NCBI GenBank assembly: GCA_046262635.1
Contig: JBHEMK010000185.1
Span: 1-11,793, forward strand
Direction: 5' to 3'
Length of the DNA: 11,793 nt
Origin: JBHEMK01 sp046262635
GTDB taxonomy: Bacteria; Actinomycetota; Thermoleophilia; Gaiellales; Gaiellaceae
A program made the translations under genes and the position numbers. The first letter of the stretch is position 1. Every line of letters begins with the position of its first letter. The notes beneath the pieces were generated by a model. That model had not been told where the DNA came from, ran no database searches, and saw nothing but the letters and a program-made list of their open reading frames with translations. Of the stretch, positions 1 through 6,538 are shown one piece after another.

Positions 1-136
1 AGTCGTACATGGTCGGCGACCTCCGTATGTGGCTCTACCGGGCACACCCCGGCAACCCACGACAGATGCGTAGGCGCCGACCACTCTCTGCCGACAACCG
101 GACGCCGCACCCTCGCGGGCTACAGCTCCATCCTGT
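1..136. other. Left-edge region with no supported gene
   Basis: This 136-base stretch lies downstream of the stop of the minus-strand transporter gene. One plus-strand frame is open from base 3 to a TAG at 138-140 (45 codons, no start needed because it enters from the edge). It would encode an Arg-rich tail that resembles no family I recognise. In DNA this rich in GC, such an open frame is expected by chance. A minus-strand frame is also open across the stretch. I see no tRNA-like cloverleaf and no strong terminator. Confidence 0.3.
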
Positions 137-979
137 CTAGCCGGCGCTGATCAGTGCGACCCCCAGGAGTGCCGCTCCGGCGCCGCCGAGCTGCAGCGGC
201 GAAAGCCGCTCGTCGAGCACGAGCCGGGCCAGGGCGATCACGATCACCGGGTAGAGCGACCCGAGCACGGCGACGACGCTGAGCAGGCCGCGGTTGGTGG
301 CGGCACCGAAGAGCACGTTCGCGCCCATGTCCGCCACGCCGACGAATCCGAGCACGAGCCATTGCGGGGGCGTCGCCCGCGCCCGCGCGCGTAGCAGAAC
401 CGCTGCGGCAATCACGACCGGCGCACCGGCAGTGCGCATCGAGAGAGTCGCCCAGAGCGGCCCTCCGACCGCCGCCGCCTTCAGCCCGACCAGCCCGCCG
501 CCGAAGCACACGGCCGCGAGCAGCGCGAAGCCCGCTCCAGCGGCGACGCCTCGCCGCGGGAGCTCGTCTCGCTCCGGCTCAAGGGAGGCGGCGACGACCC
601 CGGCGAGGGCAACGGCTGCGCCGACCGCCTGCACGCCCGAAGGGCGCTCGCCCCGCGCCAGCCCGACGCTGACGGGGACGAGCACCGCCGTCGCTGCGAT
701 CGGCGTCACGACGCCCAGCGCGCCGACGGCCATCCCCCGGTAGAAGAAGACGAGCCCGACCACGCCGATCACCCCGGCGCACGCTCCGTAGCACAGTCGC
801 CGCCAGCTCGGCGCATCGCCGGCGAAGGCAACTGTCAACGCGGCGACGACCGCGAGGCCCGCACCCTGCGAGACGGCGAGCACGAACGTCACGGGCAGCT
901 TCCGGGACTGGACGCCGCCGCTGAAGTCTCCGAAGCCCCAGGCGAGGCTCGCCCCGAGCGCGAGCAGCACGGCGCTCAC
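137..979 (-). CDS. EamA/DMT-family permease, 10-TM
   Basis: Predicted inner-membrane transporter of the drug/metabolite transporter superfamily (two EamA repeats), 280 aa, the usual length. The chain is almost wholly hydrophobic and reads as about ten membrane helices in two halves. The second half holds the typical EamA ending: a GSLYP turn, a long helix, then a LxLxERLSPxQxxG-like segment (LVLDERLSPLQLGG) and a final glycine-rich helix. The first half carries a matching ERPSGVQ segment, showing the internal duplication. Substrate cannot be read from sequence; relatives export amino acids, sugars or metabolites. The start is GTG, 6 bases after the TAG of the upstream HD-domain gene on the same strand, so the two are probably co-transcribed. 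No Shine-Dalgarno is visible, which fits re-initiation or coupling. There is no ATG near the N-terminus. Confidence 0.9.
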   Translation of the reverse strand: MSAVLLALGASLAWGFGDFSGGVQSRKLPVTFVLAVSQGAGLAVVAALTVAFAGDAPSWRRLCYGACAGVIGVVGLVFFYRGMAVGALGVVTPIAATAVLVPVSVGLARGERPSGVQAVGAAVALAGVVAASLEPERDELPRRGVAAGAGFALLAAVCFGGGLVGLKAAAVGGPLWATLSMRTAGAPVVIAAAVLLRARARATPPQWLVLGFVGVADMGANVLFGAATNRGLLSVVAVLGSLYPVIVIALARLVLDERLSPLQLGGAGAALLGVALISAG

Positions 980-985
980 GTGGGG

Positions 986-1804
986 CTACGACTCGGGGAT
1001 GGGCCGAGTCGCGGCGACCGCGTCGAGCTGATTGGCGTGGTACAGGACCGCCGCCTCGGCGGTGCGCGCCGAGCGCAGGTCGTGATGGCAGGCGACCGCG
1101 TGCAGCAGCTCCGCGCGAACGTCCGGCTCGAGAGCCGCCGCGCGCTCCTCGATCAACCGCAGGCCGAGATGCACGTGGCCGAGCAGTCGCCCCTCCGCGG
1201 TCTGGCGAAAGACGGGGCCGCGCGCGAGCTCGAGCGTGCGGCCGACGTCGTGAACGAGTGCGCCTGCCACGAGCAGGTCGCTGCGAAGGCGCGGGTGCAG
1301 CTGCGCGGTCTCACGGCAGAGGGTCGCCACGCCGACCGTGTGCTCGAGCAGCCCGCCCGCGTAGGAGTGATGGCCGTCCGGGGTGGCCGGCAGCGCGCGC
1401 AGGTCGCGGTCGGAGAGCACGCGCCCGGCCGTCGCCCGCAGGCCCGGGTGCGAGATCTCCGCGGTGAGGAACTCGCGAAAGCCTTCGAGCTCGTCCGCGT
1501 CGCGTCGCATCGCCGGCGCCATCGTCCCGGCATCGATCTCGGGCGCGGCCTCGAGCGAGTGCACCTCGAGCTGGAGCCGCTCGCGAAACCGCTCGACCCG
1601 CGCGAGCACGCGAACGGCGTCACCCTCCGAGAAGCGGGCGTCGAGCAGCTCGACGTCCTGCCAGACGCGCGCCTCGATTCGGCCGCTCGGGTCGACGAGC
1701 TCGAGCGATAGGTACGCGGCCCCGGACTTCGTCCGCAGCCGCTGTTTGCGCGAGACGGCGTAGACGCCCTCGACCGTCCGGTCCTCCGCGAGCTCGGCGA
1801 TCAC
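986..1804 (-). CDS. YhaM-like 3'-5' exoribonuclease (OB-fold + HD domain)
   Basis: 272 aa in two domains. Residues about 5-90 form an OB-fold nucleic-acid-binding domain (KSGAAYLSLELVD, then SGRIEARVW), matching the tRNA_anti/OB module at the N-terminus of YhaM/CBF1 proteins. Residues about 110-265 form an HD metal-dependent phosphohydrolase: HHSYAGGLLEHT (H145, H146, H155), the HD pair at 185-186 in VHDVGR, GH at 209-210, HH at 240-241, and a closing D261 in the EA...NQLDA segment. Known YhaM proteins are 3'-5' exoribonucleases of mainly Firmicutes. The cytoplasmic RNA-processing role here is inferred from the shared architecture. Canonical HDIGK reads HDVGR, so the usual lysine is arginine. 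The GTG start is well supported because residues 2-20 match the family N-terminus. It lies 18 bases from the divergent DUF1015 start, which implies a leaderless message. The EamA gene follows after 6 bases. Confidence 0.85.
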   Translation of the reverse strand: MIAELAEDRTVEGVYAVSRKQRLRTKSGAAYLSLELVDPSGRIEARVWQDVELLDARFSEGDAVRVLARVERFRERLQLEVHSLEAAPEIDAGTMAPAMRRDADELEGFREFLTAEISHPGLRATAGRVLSDRDLRALPATPDGHHSYAGGLLEHTVGVATLCRETAQLHPRLRSDLLVAGALVHDVGRTLELARGPVFRQTAEGRLLGHVHLGLRLIEERAAALEPDVRAELLHAVACHHDLRSARTAEAAVLYHANQLDAVAATRPIPES

Positions 1805-1822
1805 GAAGCTAGTCTAGGCGCC
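1805..1822. promoter_or_regulatory. Putative symmetric bidirectional leaderless promoter
   Basis: The whole spacer between two divergent GTG starts is 18 bases and contains CTAGTCTAGG. Read on the plus strand, TAGTCT (1810-1815) ends 7 bases before the DUF1015 GTG. Read on the minus strand, TAGACT (1816 down to 1811) ends 6 bases before the HD-gene GTG. Both fit a TAnnnT -10 element, and both spacings place transcription starts at or beside the start codon, as in leaderless transcripts. A TTGACG lies on the minus strand at 1836-1831 but its 14-base spacer is short. No Shine-Dalgarno fits in the space. The elements are seen; promoter activity is inferred. Confidence 0.55.
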
Positions 1823-2881
1823 GTGGCAGTCGTCAAGCCGTTCCGCGCTCTCCGCTACGACGTGGAGCAGGCAGGCCCGCTGGAGCAGCTCGTGGCGCCG
1901 CCCTACGACGTCATCTCCGAGACGCAGCGGCGCGGGTACGGCGCGCGCAGCCCCTACAACGTCGTCCATCTGACGCTTCCCGACTCAGAGGAGGAGGCGG
2001 CGCGGCTTCTGGCGACGTGGCGCGACGGCGCAGTGCTCGCTCGCGAGGCGGAGCCCGCCTTCTGGTGGCTGTGCCAGGACTACGTCGGCCCCGACGGCAT
2101 TGCGCGGACGCGCGACGGGGTGGTCGCGTCGCTCCGGGTCGAGCCGTATCAGAATCGCATCATCCTTCCGCACGAGCGCACCCACGCTGGCCCGAAGGAG
2201 GGGCGGCTCCGCTTGCTGCGTGCGACCCGGACCGAGCTCGAACCGATCTTCCTGCTCTGGGACGGCTCGATCGAGGTTGACGGCCTCGGCGCGCCCGACC
2301 TGGAAGCCGCGGCGGACGGCGTGATGAGCCGGCTCTGGCGCCTCGATGCGGGGTTCGGCGCGGCACTGACCGAGGAGCTCACTGACGCGCAGCTGCTGAT
2401 CGCGGACGGCCATCACCGCTACGAGACGGCGCTCGCGTTCCACGAGGAGGACGGCTCGGAGGAGAGCGCGTACCTGCTCGCGGTGATCGTCCCCACCGAC
2501 CAGGAAGGGCTGACGATCTTCCCGACCCACCGCCTCGCCCGGGACGTCAACGGCGTCGGCGGCCAGCCGATCGAGCCGCCAGGCGAGGAGCTGCCGGGCG
2601 TCGTCGTCTATCGCGACGGCACCTATCTGCTCCTCGACGGCGAGGGGCTCGACGTCGAGGTCGTCGCCGACCTTGAGCCCGCCGGCCTCAGCTATACGCC
2701 GAGCGCCGCCGAGGCGGTTGCCGCGGTCGACCGGGGCGAGGCGGAGGCCGCGTTCCTGCTTCGGCCGACGCCGATCGAGGACGTCTGGACCGTTGCTCGT
2801 CGGGGCGACGTGCTGCCGCAGAAGAGCACCTACTTCTATCCGAAGCTCACCTCGGGCCTCCTCTTCCACCCGCTTGACTGA
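1823..2881 (+). CDS. DUF1015 family protein
   Basis: 352 aa cytoplasmic protein of the DUF1015 family (family members are often about 400 aa, so this one is compact). Family landmarks are present in order: KPFRALRY at 5-12, APPYDVIS at 25-32, SPYNVVHLTLP at 43-53, ILPHERT at 114-120, ADGHHRYETAL at 194-204, IFPTHRL at 232-238, and the closing TYFYPKLTSGL before the stop. The function is not established. The DGHHR-type motif recalls the motif of ParB/Srx-fold free-serine kinases (SbnI, archaeal SerK); this is my inference and unverified. The GTG start matches the conserved N-terminus and sits 7 bases after a -10-like hexamer. The 3' end overlaps the next gene's TTG by 8 bases, so expression with the downstream phosphatase is likely coupled. 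Confidence 0.9.
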   Translation: MAVVKPFRALRYDVEQAGPLEQLVAPPYDVISETQRRGYGARSPYNVVHLTLPDSEEEAARLLATWRDGAVLAREAEPAFWWLCQDYVGPDGIARTRDGVVASLRVEPYQNRIILPHERTHAGPKEGRLRLLRATRTELEPIFLLWDGSIEVDGLGAPDLEAAADGVMSRLWRLDAGFGAALTEELTDAQLLIADGHHRYETALAFHEEDGSEESAYLLAVIVPTDQEGLTIFPTHRLARDVNGVGGQPIEPPGEELPGVVVYRDGTYLLLDGEGLDVEVVADLEPAGLSYTPSAAEAVAAVDRGEAEAAFLLRPTPIEDVWTVARRGDVLPQKSTYFYPKLTSGLLFHPLD

Positions 2882-3665
2882 CTGGCTCGCGACGTGCCGC
2901 GACGCGGTCGGCGACGTGCGCGGCGTGCTCGAGGCGCTGCCTGGGCGGGTCGACCGCGAGCCCGTGGTCGGCGCTGGCGAGGGCGGCGACGAGACGACGG
3001 CGATCGACCACGCCGCCGAGCAGGCGATTCTCGCGCGTTTCCGCCACCTGGGCGTGACGATCATCTCGGAGGAGGTCGGGCGGATCGACGGCGGCAAGAC
3101 GCTGGTCGTGGTCGACCCGATCGACGGCTCTCTGAACGCCAAGCGCGGCATTCCCTTCTTCTCGCTCTCGATCGCCGTCGCCGAGGGCGACCGCATGGAC
3201 GACGTCTTCTTCGGCTATGTCTATGACTTCGGCACGGGCGAGGAGTGGACGGCACGGAAGGGCAAGGGCGCGTTCCTCGACGGCCGCCCGCTGGGGGAGG
3301 AGCGGCCCAAGGACACGATCGAGATTCTCTCGTTCGAGGCGACGCTCACCTCGCTCGTTGCCGACCACGCCGCGGGCGTCGCGGGTCTCGCCCAACGGCT
3401 GCGGATCATGGGCTCGCTCGCGATCACGCTGTGCCACCTCGCCGCCGGCCGCGTCGACGCCGTCTGCTCGCTCAAGCCGGCGCGCTCGGTCGACATCGCC
3501 GGCGCGCAGCTGCTCGTCCGGGAAGTCGGTCTCGCGATCGACCTCCCCGAGGCGCCTCCCTTTGCCGAGGCGCCGCTCGACCTCGAGGGACGCTCGCGCG
3601 TCGTCGCCGCAGGAACCCCCGAGCTCTGCAACCGGCTCGCGCAGGCGATCGGCGCGGCCCCATAG
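2874..3665 (+). CDS. Inositol monophosphatase / FBPase-family phosphatase
   Basis: 263 aa, Mg-dependent phosphatase of the IMPase superfamily, closest in feel to the archaeal dual-activity IMPase/FBPase group. Metal and catalytic motifs are intact: GGDETTAIDHAAE (37-49), IISEEVG with E66/E67 (63-69), VVVDPIDGSLN (78-88) and SVDIAGAQLLVREVG (205-219), where D207 is the last metal ligand. The substrate (inositol phosphate, fructose-1,6-bisphosphate or another sugar phosphate) is not readable. I choose TTG at 2874 because the residues after it (TDWLATCRDAV) match the family's first helix. That places the start inside the DUF1015 end (TTGACTGA overlap). In-frame GTG codons at 2916 and 2925 are alternatives that would clip the first helix. 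No Shine-Dalgarno is seen. The overlap suggests translational coupling and a shared pathway with DUF1015. Confidence 0.88.
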   Translation: MTDWLATCRDAVGDVRGVLEALPGRVDREPVVGAGEGGDETTAIDHAAEQAILARFRHLGVTIISEEVGRIDGGKTLVVVDPIDGSLNAKRGIPFFSLSIAVAEGDRMDDVFFGYVYDFGTGEEWTARKGKGAFLDGRPLGEERPKDTIEILSFEATLTSLVADHAAGVAGLAQRLRIMGSLAITLCHLAAGRVDAVCSLKPARSVDIAGAQLLVREVGLAIDLPEAPPFAEAPLDLEGRSRVVAAGTPELCNRLAQAIGAAP

Positions 3666-3673
3666 GCTGCGCC
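3651..3673 (+). terminator. Stem-loop spanning the phosphatase stop codon
   Basis: GGCGCGGCC (3651-3659) pairs with GGCTGCGCC (3665-3673) over 9 bp, with one G-U pair, around a 5-base loop CCATA. The TAG stop (3663-3665) sits at the loop/right-arm junction. No T-tract follows, so intrinsic termination is only possible. It could also act as a 3'-end stabiliser or affect translation termination. Confidence 0.35.
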
Positions 3674-3683
3674 GAGTCCGTTC

Positions 3684-3726
3684 GCTGCCGGCCCGCCGCA
3701 CCCGGGATGTCGATCGGTCCGGCAGC
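3684..3726. repeat. Inverted repeat in the 145-base spacer
   Basis: GCTGCCGG (3684-3691) and CCGGCAGC (3719-3726) are perfect 8-bp inverted arms separated by 27 bases. The right arm overlaps a 10-base palindrome GGCAGCTGCC (3721-3730). The spacer 3666-3810 holds no open reading frame I would support and no clear promoter. Arms this short can arise by chance in GC-rich DNA. Confidence 0.3.
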
Positions 3727-3810
3727 TGCCCGGCCTCTTCCTGCCCCGCACTGAAATCGCCCCACCCCCGGTGCGGCTTTCGCCCGCCCGCGATCGGGCA
3801 GACAGGGAGT

Positions 3811-4551
3811 GTGGCACCACACGGCGCGATCCGGATCGGCTGCTCGGGCTGGAACTACGCCTCGTGGAGACAGGAAGTCTATGAGGGCAGGCCGGCGAGG
3901 CTCTGGCTGCGCCACTATGCGAGTCTCTTCGACACCGTCGAGGTGAACAACACTTTCTATCGGCTGCCGAGGCGCGAGGCGGTCGCGAACTGGGTGGGGC
4001 AGACCCCGCCCGGCTTTCTCTTCTCGCTCAAGGCCTCTCGCTACCTGACGCACGTCAAGCGGCTGCTCGACGTCGGCTCAGGGCTCGAGCGCTTCTTCGA
4101 GCGGATCGAGCCGCTGCTGGCGAGCCCGAAGCTGGGCCCGGTTCTCTGGCAGCTTCCGCCGACCTTCAAACGCGATGACGAGCGCCTCGCCAGGGCGCTC
4201 GCCCGGCTGCCGCCGGCGCAGCGGCATTGCTTTGAGTTCCGCCACCCGACCTGGTTCCACGAGGACGTCTATGCGCTGCTGCGCCAGCACCGCGTCGGCC
4301 TGGTGATCGGGGATCGACCCGAGGTGAAGCGGTTCCAGGCTCACGTCTTCACGGCCGATTTCACCTTCGTGCGCTTTCACTACGGCTCACGCGGGCGCCG
4401 CGGCAACTACTCGCGGGCAGAGCTCGAGGACTGGGCGCAGCGGCTCGAGCTGTGGAGCGAGAGCGTCGATGTGCTGGCTTACTTCAACAATGACTGGGAA
4501 GTCTTCGCGGTCCGGAACGCGCTCTGGCTGAAGGCGCGGCTCGGCTGCTGA
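3811..4551 (+). CDS. DUF72 (YecE-like) family protein
   Basis: 246 aa, the usual DUF72 length; a TIM-barrel-like family without an agreed biochemical function. Conserved blocks are present in order: IGCSGWNYASW (9-19), EVNNTFYRLP (44-53), FLFSLKASRYLTH (69-81), LWQLPPTFK (112-120), EFRHPTWF (142-149), VRFHYGSRG (187-195) and AYFNNDWE (223-230). The start is taken as GTG 3811 because the first conserved strand (IRIGCSGW) begins five residues later. Upstream in-frame sequence is Arg/Ser/Pro-rich and unlike the family. An AGGGAG lies just one base before the GTG, too close for an ideal ribosome site, so the true initiation signal is uncertain. The TGA stop overlaps possible CTG starts of the next gene (CTGCTGA), hinting at coupling with a functionally unrelated membrane protein. 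Confidence 0.88.
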   Translation: MAPHGAIRIGCSGWNYASWRQEVYEGRPARLWLRHYASLFDTVEVNNTFYRLPRREAVANWVGQTPPGFLFSLKASRYLTHVKRLLDVGSGLERFFERIEPLLASPKLGPVLWQLPPTFKRDDERLARALARLPPAQRHCFEFRHPTWFHEDVYALLRQHRVGLVIGDRPEVKRFQAHVFTADFTFVRFHYGSRGRRGNYSRAELEDWAQRLELWSESVDVLAYFNNDWEVFAVRNALWLKARLGC

Positions 4552-4601
4552 GCGAGCGCCGCTCGGCACTGGAAGCCGCGCCGGCCGCGGTTCTCGCACT
4601 G

Positions 4602-6017
4602 GTGGTCGCGGCGCTGGCCCTCGCCGAGGGCGGGTTCTTTCCGGCGGCCTGGGTCTGGAGCGCCGTCGTCCTCTGCTGGCTCGGCGCAGTCGCGGTGATC
4701 ATGCGGGCGAGGCTCGCCGTCGCCCGTGCTCAGTGGTTCTGGCTCGGGGCGTTCGCGCTCCTGACCGGGTGGACGGCCGCGTCCGCGCTCTGGTCGGCAG
4801 ACCCGGGACAGTCGCTGCTCGAGGGGCGCCGAACTCTCGTCTACCTCGCTGCCGCGGCCGCGATCGTCCTCACCGTCCGGACGGCCGACGTCGAGGCTGT
4901 GCTCGCCGGCGTCTGGGCGGCAGTTCTGCTCGTCTCCAGCTACGGGCTTGCGCGCTACCTGCTCGGCCCGCCGCGCGAGCGTGTGGCCGATGTCGCGGAA
5001 GGGGCGCTACTCTTCCGCCCGATCGGGTATGCGAACGGCCTCGCGGCTTTCGTCGTGATCGGGACGGTGCTCGGGGTGGGGATCGCCCTGCACGGGCGTC
5101 GCAGCGAGCTTCGCGTCGCGGCCGCGGCCTCACTCGTGCCCTGCGCCGCTGTTCTGCGGCTGACGGAGAGCCGCGGCGGCGCGCTCGCTCTGGCTGCCGG
5201 GATCGCCTTCGCGGTCGTGGCCGACCGGCAGCGCAGCCTGCTCGTACGCCTCCTCCCGGCGGCCGTCGCAGCGGCAGCCATCGCGTGGCTCGCCGGTCGG
5301 TCGGCCCTGACGAGCCCTGCGACGACGCTGGCACCCCGGATCGGCGGCTCCGTGCTCGCCGCGGCGACGGTGGCGTTCGCCCTGTGCGCGGCCGCCGGAA
5401 CGCTCCTCCTCGAGCGTCGATCGGGCGCGCGCGTCCCGAGGCGGCTCGGCGTCGGCGTGGCCGCCCTCCTCGCGGCGGCCCTTGCCTTCGCCATCTACGA
5501 GGCGGCGCCGCGCCTCTCTGGCGCCAGTCACCGCGGCCAGTACGCTGCGGTGGCCTGGCACGAGTACACGAGCCACCCGTTCCTCGGCTCCGGCGCCGGA
5601 ACCTTCGGTCGCTACTGGGAGAGGAACGGCCCCGCGGACGCGGGGGGCGCGCGCGACGCCCACAACCTCTATCTGGAGACGCTCGCGGAGGTCGGCCCCC
5701 TGGGGCTCGCCCTGCTCTGCATCGCGTTCACCGTGCCGCTCACCCAGCTGCGTCTCGCCGCCCGCCAGCCGCTCGCCGCCGAGGCCGCGAGCGCCTACGT
5801 CGCCTTCCTCGTCCACGCAGCCCTGGACTGGGACTGGGAGCTCCCCGCCGTGAGCGTCGCGGCTCTGCTCTGTGCCGGATCGCTGCTCGTTTCGGCCCGG
5901 CGCAGCGACGCGCTCGTCGAGGTCCGCCGGCGCGGACGGGGCGTCGTCGCGGCGGCGCTGATCGTCCTCGCCGCGGTCGCGCTCGCCGGGCTCGGATCCG
6001 GAAGCCTCCCGAAATGA
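4602..6017 (+). CDS. O-antigen ligase / Wzy-type polytopic membrane protein
   Basis: At least 471 aa, about ten to twelve membrane helices, O-antigen ligase (WaaL/Wzy_C) family. Seen: GYANGLAAF (142-150) and ESRGG (189-193) within helices, both typical of this family; a non-membrane segment after residue 300 with SHRGQYAAVAWHEY and HPFLGSGAGTF (R311; 325-335); then DAHNLYLETLAEVGPLGL (352-369), the hallmark H-N-x-Y-x-E-x-x-x-E-x-G motif before a helix. Family role: transfer or polymerisation of undecaprenyl-linked glycan at the outer face of the membrane. Start is uncertain. GTG 4602 is the first conventional start in frame, but the frame stays open upstream through CTG codons at 4545 and 4548 that overlap the DUF72 stop. 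Including them adds SERRSALEAAPAAVLALV, which would complete the first helix. Ligase and polymerase cannot be separated by eye. The gene probably serves the polysaccharide locus 1.5 kb downstream. Confidence 0.85.
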   Translation: MVAALALAEGGFFPAAWVWSAVVLCWLGAVAVIMRARLAVARAQWFWLGAFALLTGWTAASALWSADPGQSLLEGRRTLVYLAAAAAIVLTVRTADVEAVLAGVWAAVLLVSSYGLARYLLGPPRERVADVAEGALLFRPIGYANGLAAFVVIGTVLGVGIALHGRRSELRVAAAASLVPCAAVLRLTESRGGALALAAGIAFAVVADRQRSLLVRLLPAAVAAAAIAWLAGRSALTSPATTLAPRIGGSVLAAATVAFALCAAAGTLLLERRSGARVPRRLGVGVAALLAAALAFAIYEAAPRLSGASHRGQYAAVAWHEYTSHPFLGSGAGTFGRYWERNGPADAGGARDAHNLYLETLAEVGPLGLALLCIAFTVPLTQLRLAARQPLAAEAASAYVAFLVHAALDWDWELPAVSVAALLCAGSLLVSARRSDALVEVRRRGRGVVAAALIVLAAVALAGLGSGSLPK

Positions 6018-6044
6018 CGGCGGCCCGCATAAGGCGGGCCGCCG
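6018..6044. terminator. Bidirectional stem-loop between convergent genes
   Basis: CGGCGGCCCGC (6018-6028) pairs perfectly with GCGGGCCGCCG (6034-6044), an 11-bp GC-only stem with a 5-base loop ATAAG. It begins right after the O-antigen-ligase-like stop (6015-6017) and lies 21 bases beyond the stop of the convergent His-rich gene. There is no T-tract on the plus side. On the minus strand the stem is followed by a short CATTTC. The position between convergent genes supports a shared terminator. Confidence 0.7.
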
Positions 6045-6065
6045 CGGGAGGGAAGTGAGGGCTCG

Positions 6066-6434
6066 CTACGGCTTGCCGTGTCCGTGTCCGTGTCCGTGTC
6101 CGTGCCCGTGTCCGTGCCCGTGACCCTTGTCGTGGCCGTGCGAGCTCGGTGTGCTCGGGGCGGTGGCCGCGCAGGGCCCCAGCTTGTCGCCGTGGCGCAG
6201 GTGCGCACGAACAGCGGCGTGGCCGACCGTGATCGTCACCCCTGCGTGCTTGGCTGAGTGGGTGCGGTGGCAGAGCGTCGTCTTGCCGCCGCTGTACTCG
6301 TACTGGGCTGCACTCGGCGAGCTGCGGGCAAATCCGACCCCGCCGAACGCGACGAGCGGCGTCAGGAGCGCTGCGGAGACCCCACCGGCGAGTAGGAGCT
6401 GCAGTTTCCTTTTCCGTGGTTGGCGATCGCTCAC
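6066..6434 (-). CDS. Small exported Cys/His-module protein with (His-Gly)8 tail
   Basis: 122 aa. Residues 1-10 are basic (SDRQPRKRK), followed by a hydrophobic segment (about 11-36) ending near GFARSS: a signal peptide or single anchor. Residues 52-88 form a compact module TTLCHRT...VTITV...AVRAHLRHGDKLGPC, with C55, H56, H78, H81, D83 and C88. I recognise the CH...AHLxHGDxLGxC pattern from short secreted-protein modules in several phyla, without a known function. Residues 99-120 are His-Gly repeats (ten His in all). Disulfide formation or metal binding is plausible from composition; neither is proven. The start is set at GTG 6434 because AGGAGGG lies 4 bases upstream. An ATG at 6506 in frame would add 24 residues before the basic stretch and lacks a ribosome site. 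Single gene, convergent with the O-antigen-ligase-like gene, divergent from the LigD-type polymerase. Confidence 0.8.
   Translation of the reverse strand: MSDRQPRKRKLQLLLAGGVSAALLTPLVAFGGVGFARSSPSAAQYEYSGGKTTLCHRTHSAKHAGVTITVGHAAVRAHLRHGDKLGPCAATAPSTPSSHGHDKGHGHGHGHGHGHGHGHGKP
6076..6123. repeat. Hexanucleotide microsatellite (CCGTGY)8, in frame
   Basis: Eight uninterrupted 6-base units read CCGTGT or CCGTGC on the plus strand, the last being CCGTGA. On the coding (minus) strand each unit is a His-Gly pair, giving the (HG)8 tail. A 6-base period keeps frame whatever the copy number. Low sequence divergence among units (only the last base varies) suggests recent expansion by slippage. Confidence 0.9.
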
Positions 6435-6538
6435 GATTCCCTCCTGATGGATTCCACCTAGAGAGATGCCGCGATCGGCAAAAACTTCTGTTGTGCCCTC
6501 TCCCATCCCGGGCGCGGATCGGCGAAGCTTTGCGGACA
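6435..6538. promoter_or_regulatory. Divergent intergenic region with one clear ribosome site
   Basis: This 104-base spacer must hold the promoters of the His-rich gene (minus) and the LigD-type gene (plus). The clearest signal is AGGAGGG on the minus strand (6445-6439), 4 bases before GTG 6434: the best Shine-Dalgarno in the window. GATCGGC occurs twice (6473-6479 and 6517-6523). On the minus strand TTGCCG (from 6479) is followed after 15 bases by TAGGTG, a poor promoter match. No convincing -10/-35 pair is seen for the plus gene. Confidence 0.45.

Noticed and set aside
3..140. Plus-strand open frame entering from the left edge, ending in TAG
   Set aside because: Only 45 codons, Arg-rich, no recognisable family, overlaps the transporter stop; expected by chance at this GC content.
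1985..3196. A 403-codon minus-strand open frame opposite DUF1015 and the phosphatase
   Set aside because: Same reason: antisense shadow of two well-supported proteins, low-complexity charged composition.
6076..6123. Possible CRISPR-like or regulatory tandem array
   Set aside because: Units are 6 bases, contiguous without spacers, and encode His-Gly pairs in a supported gene.
6435..6506. N-terminal extension of the His-rich protein to ATG 6506
   Set aside because: The extension lacks a ribosome site, precedes the basic signal-peptide start, and would bury a strong AGGAGGG just upstream of GTG 6434.
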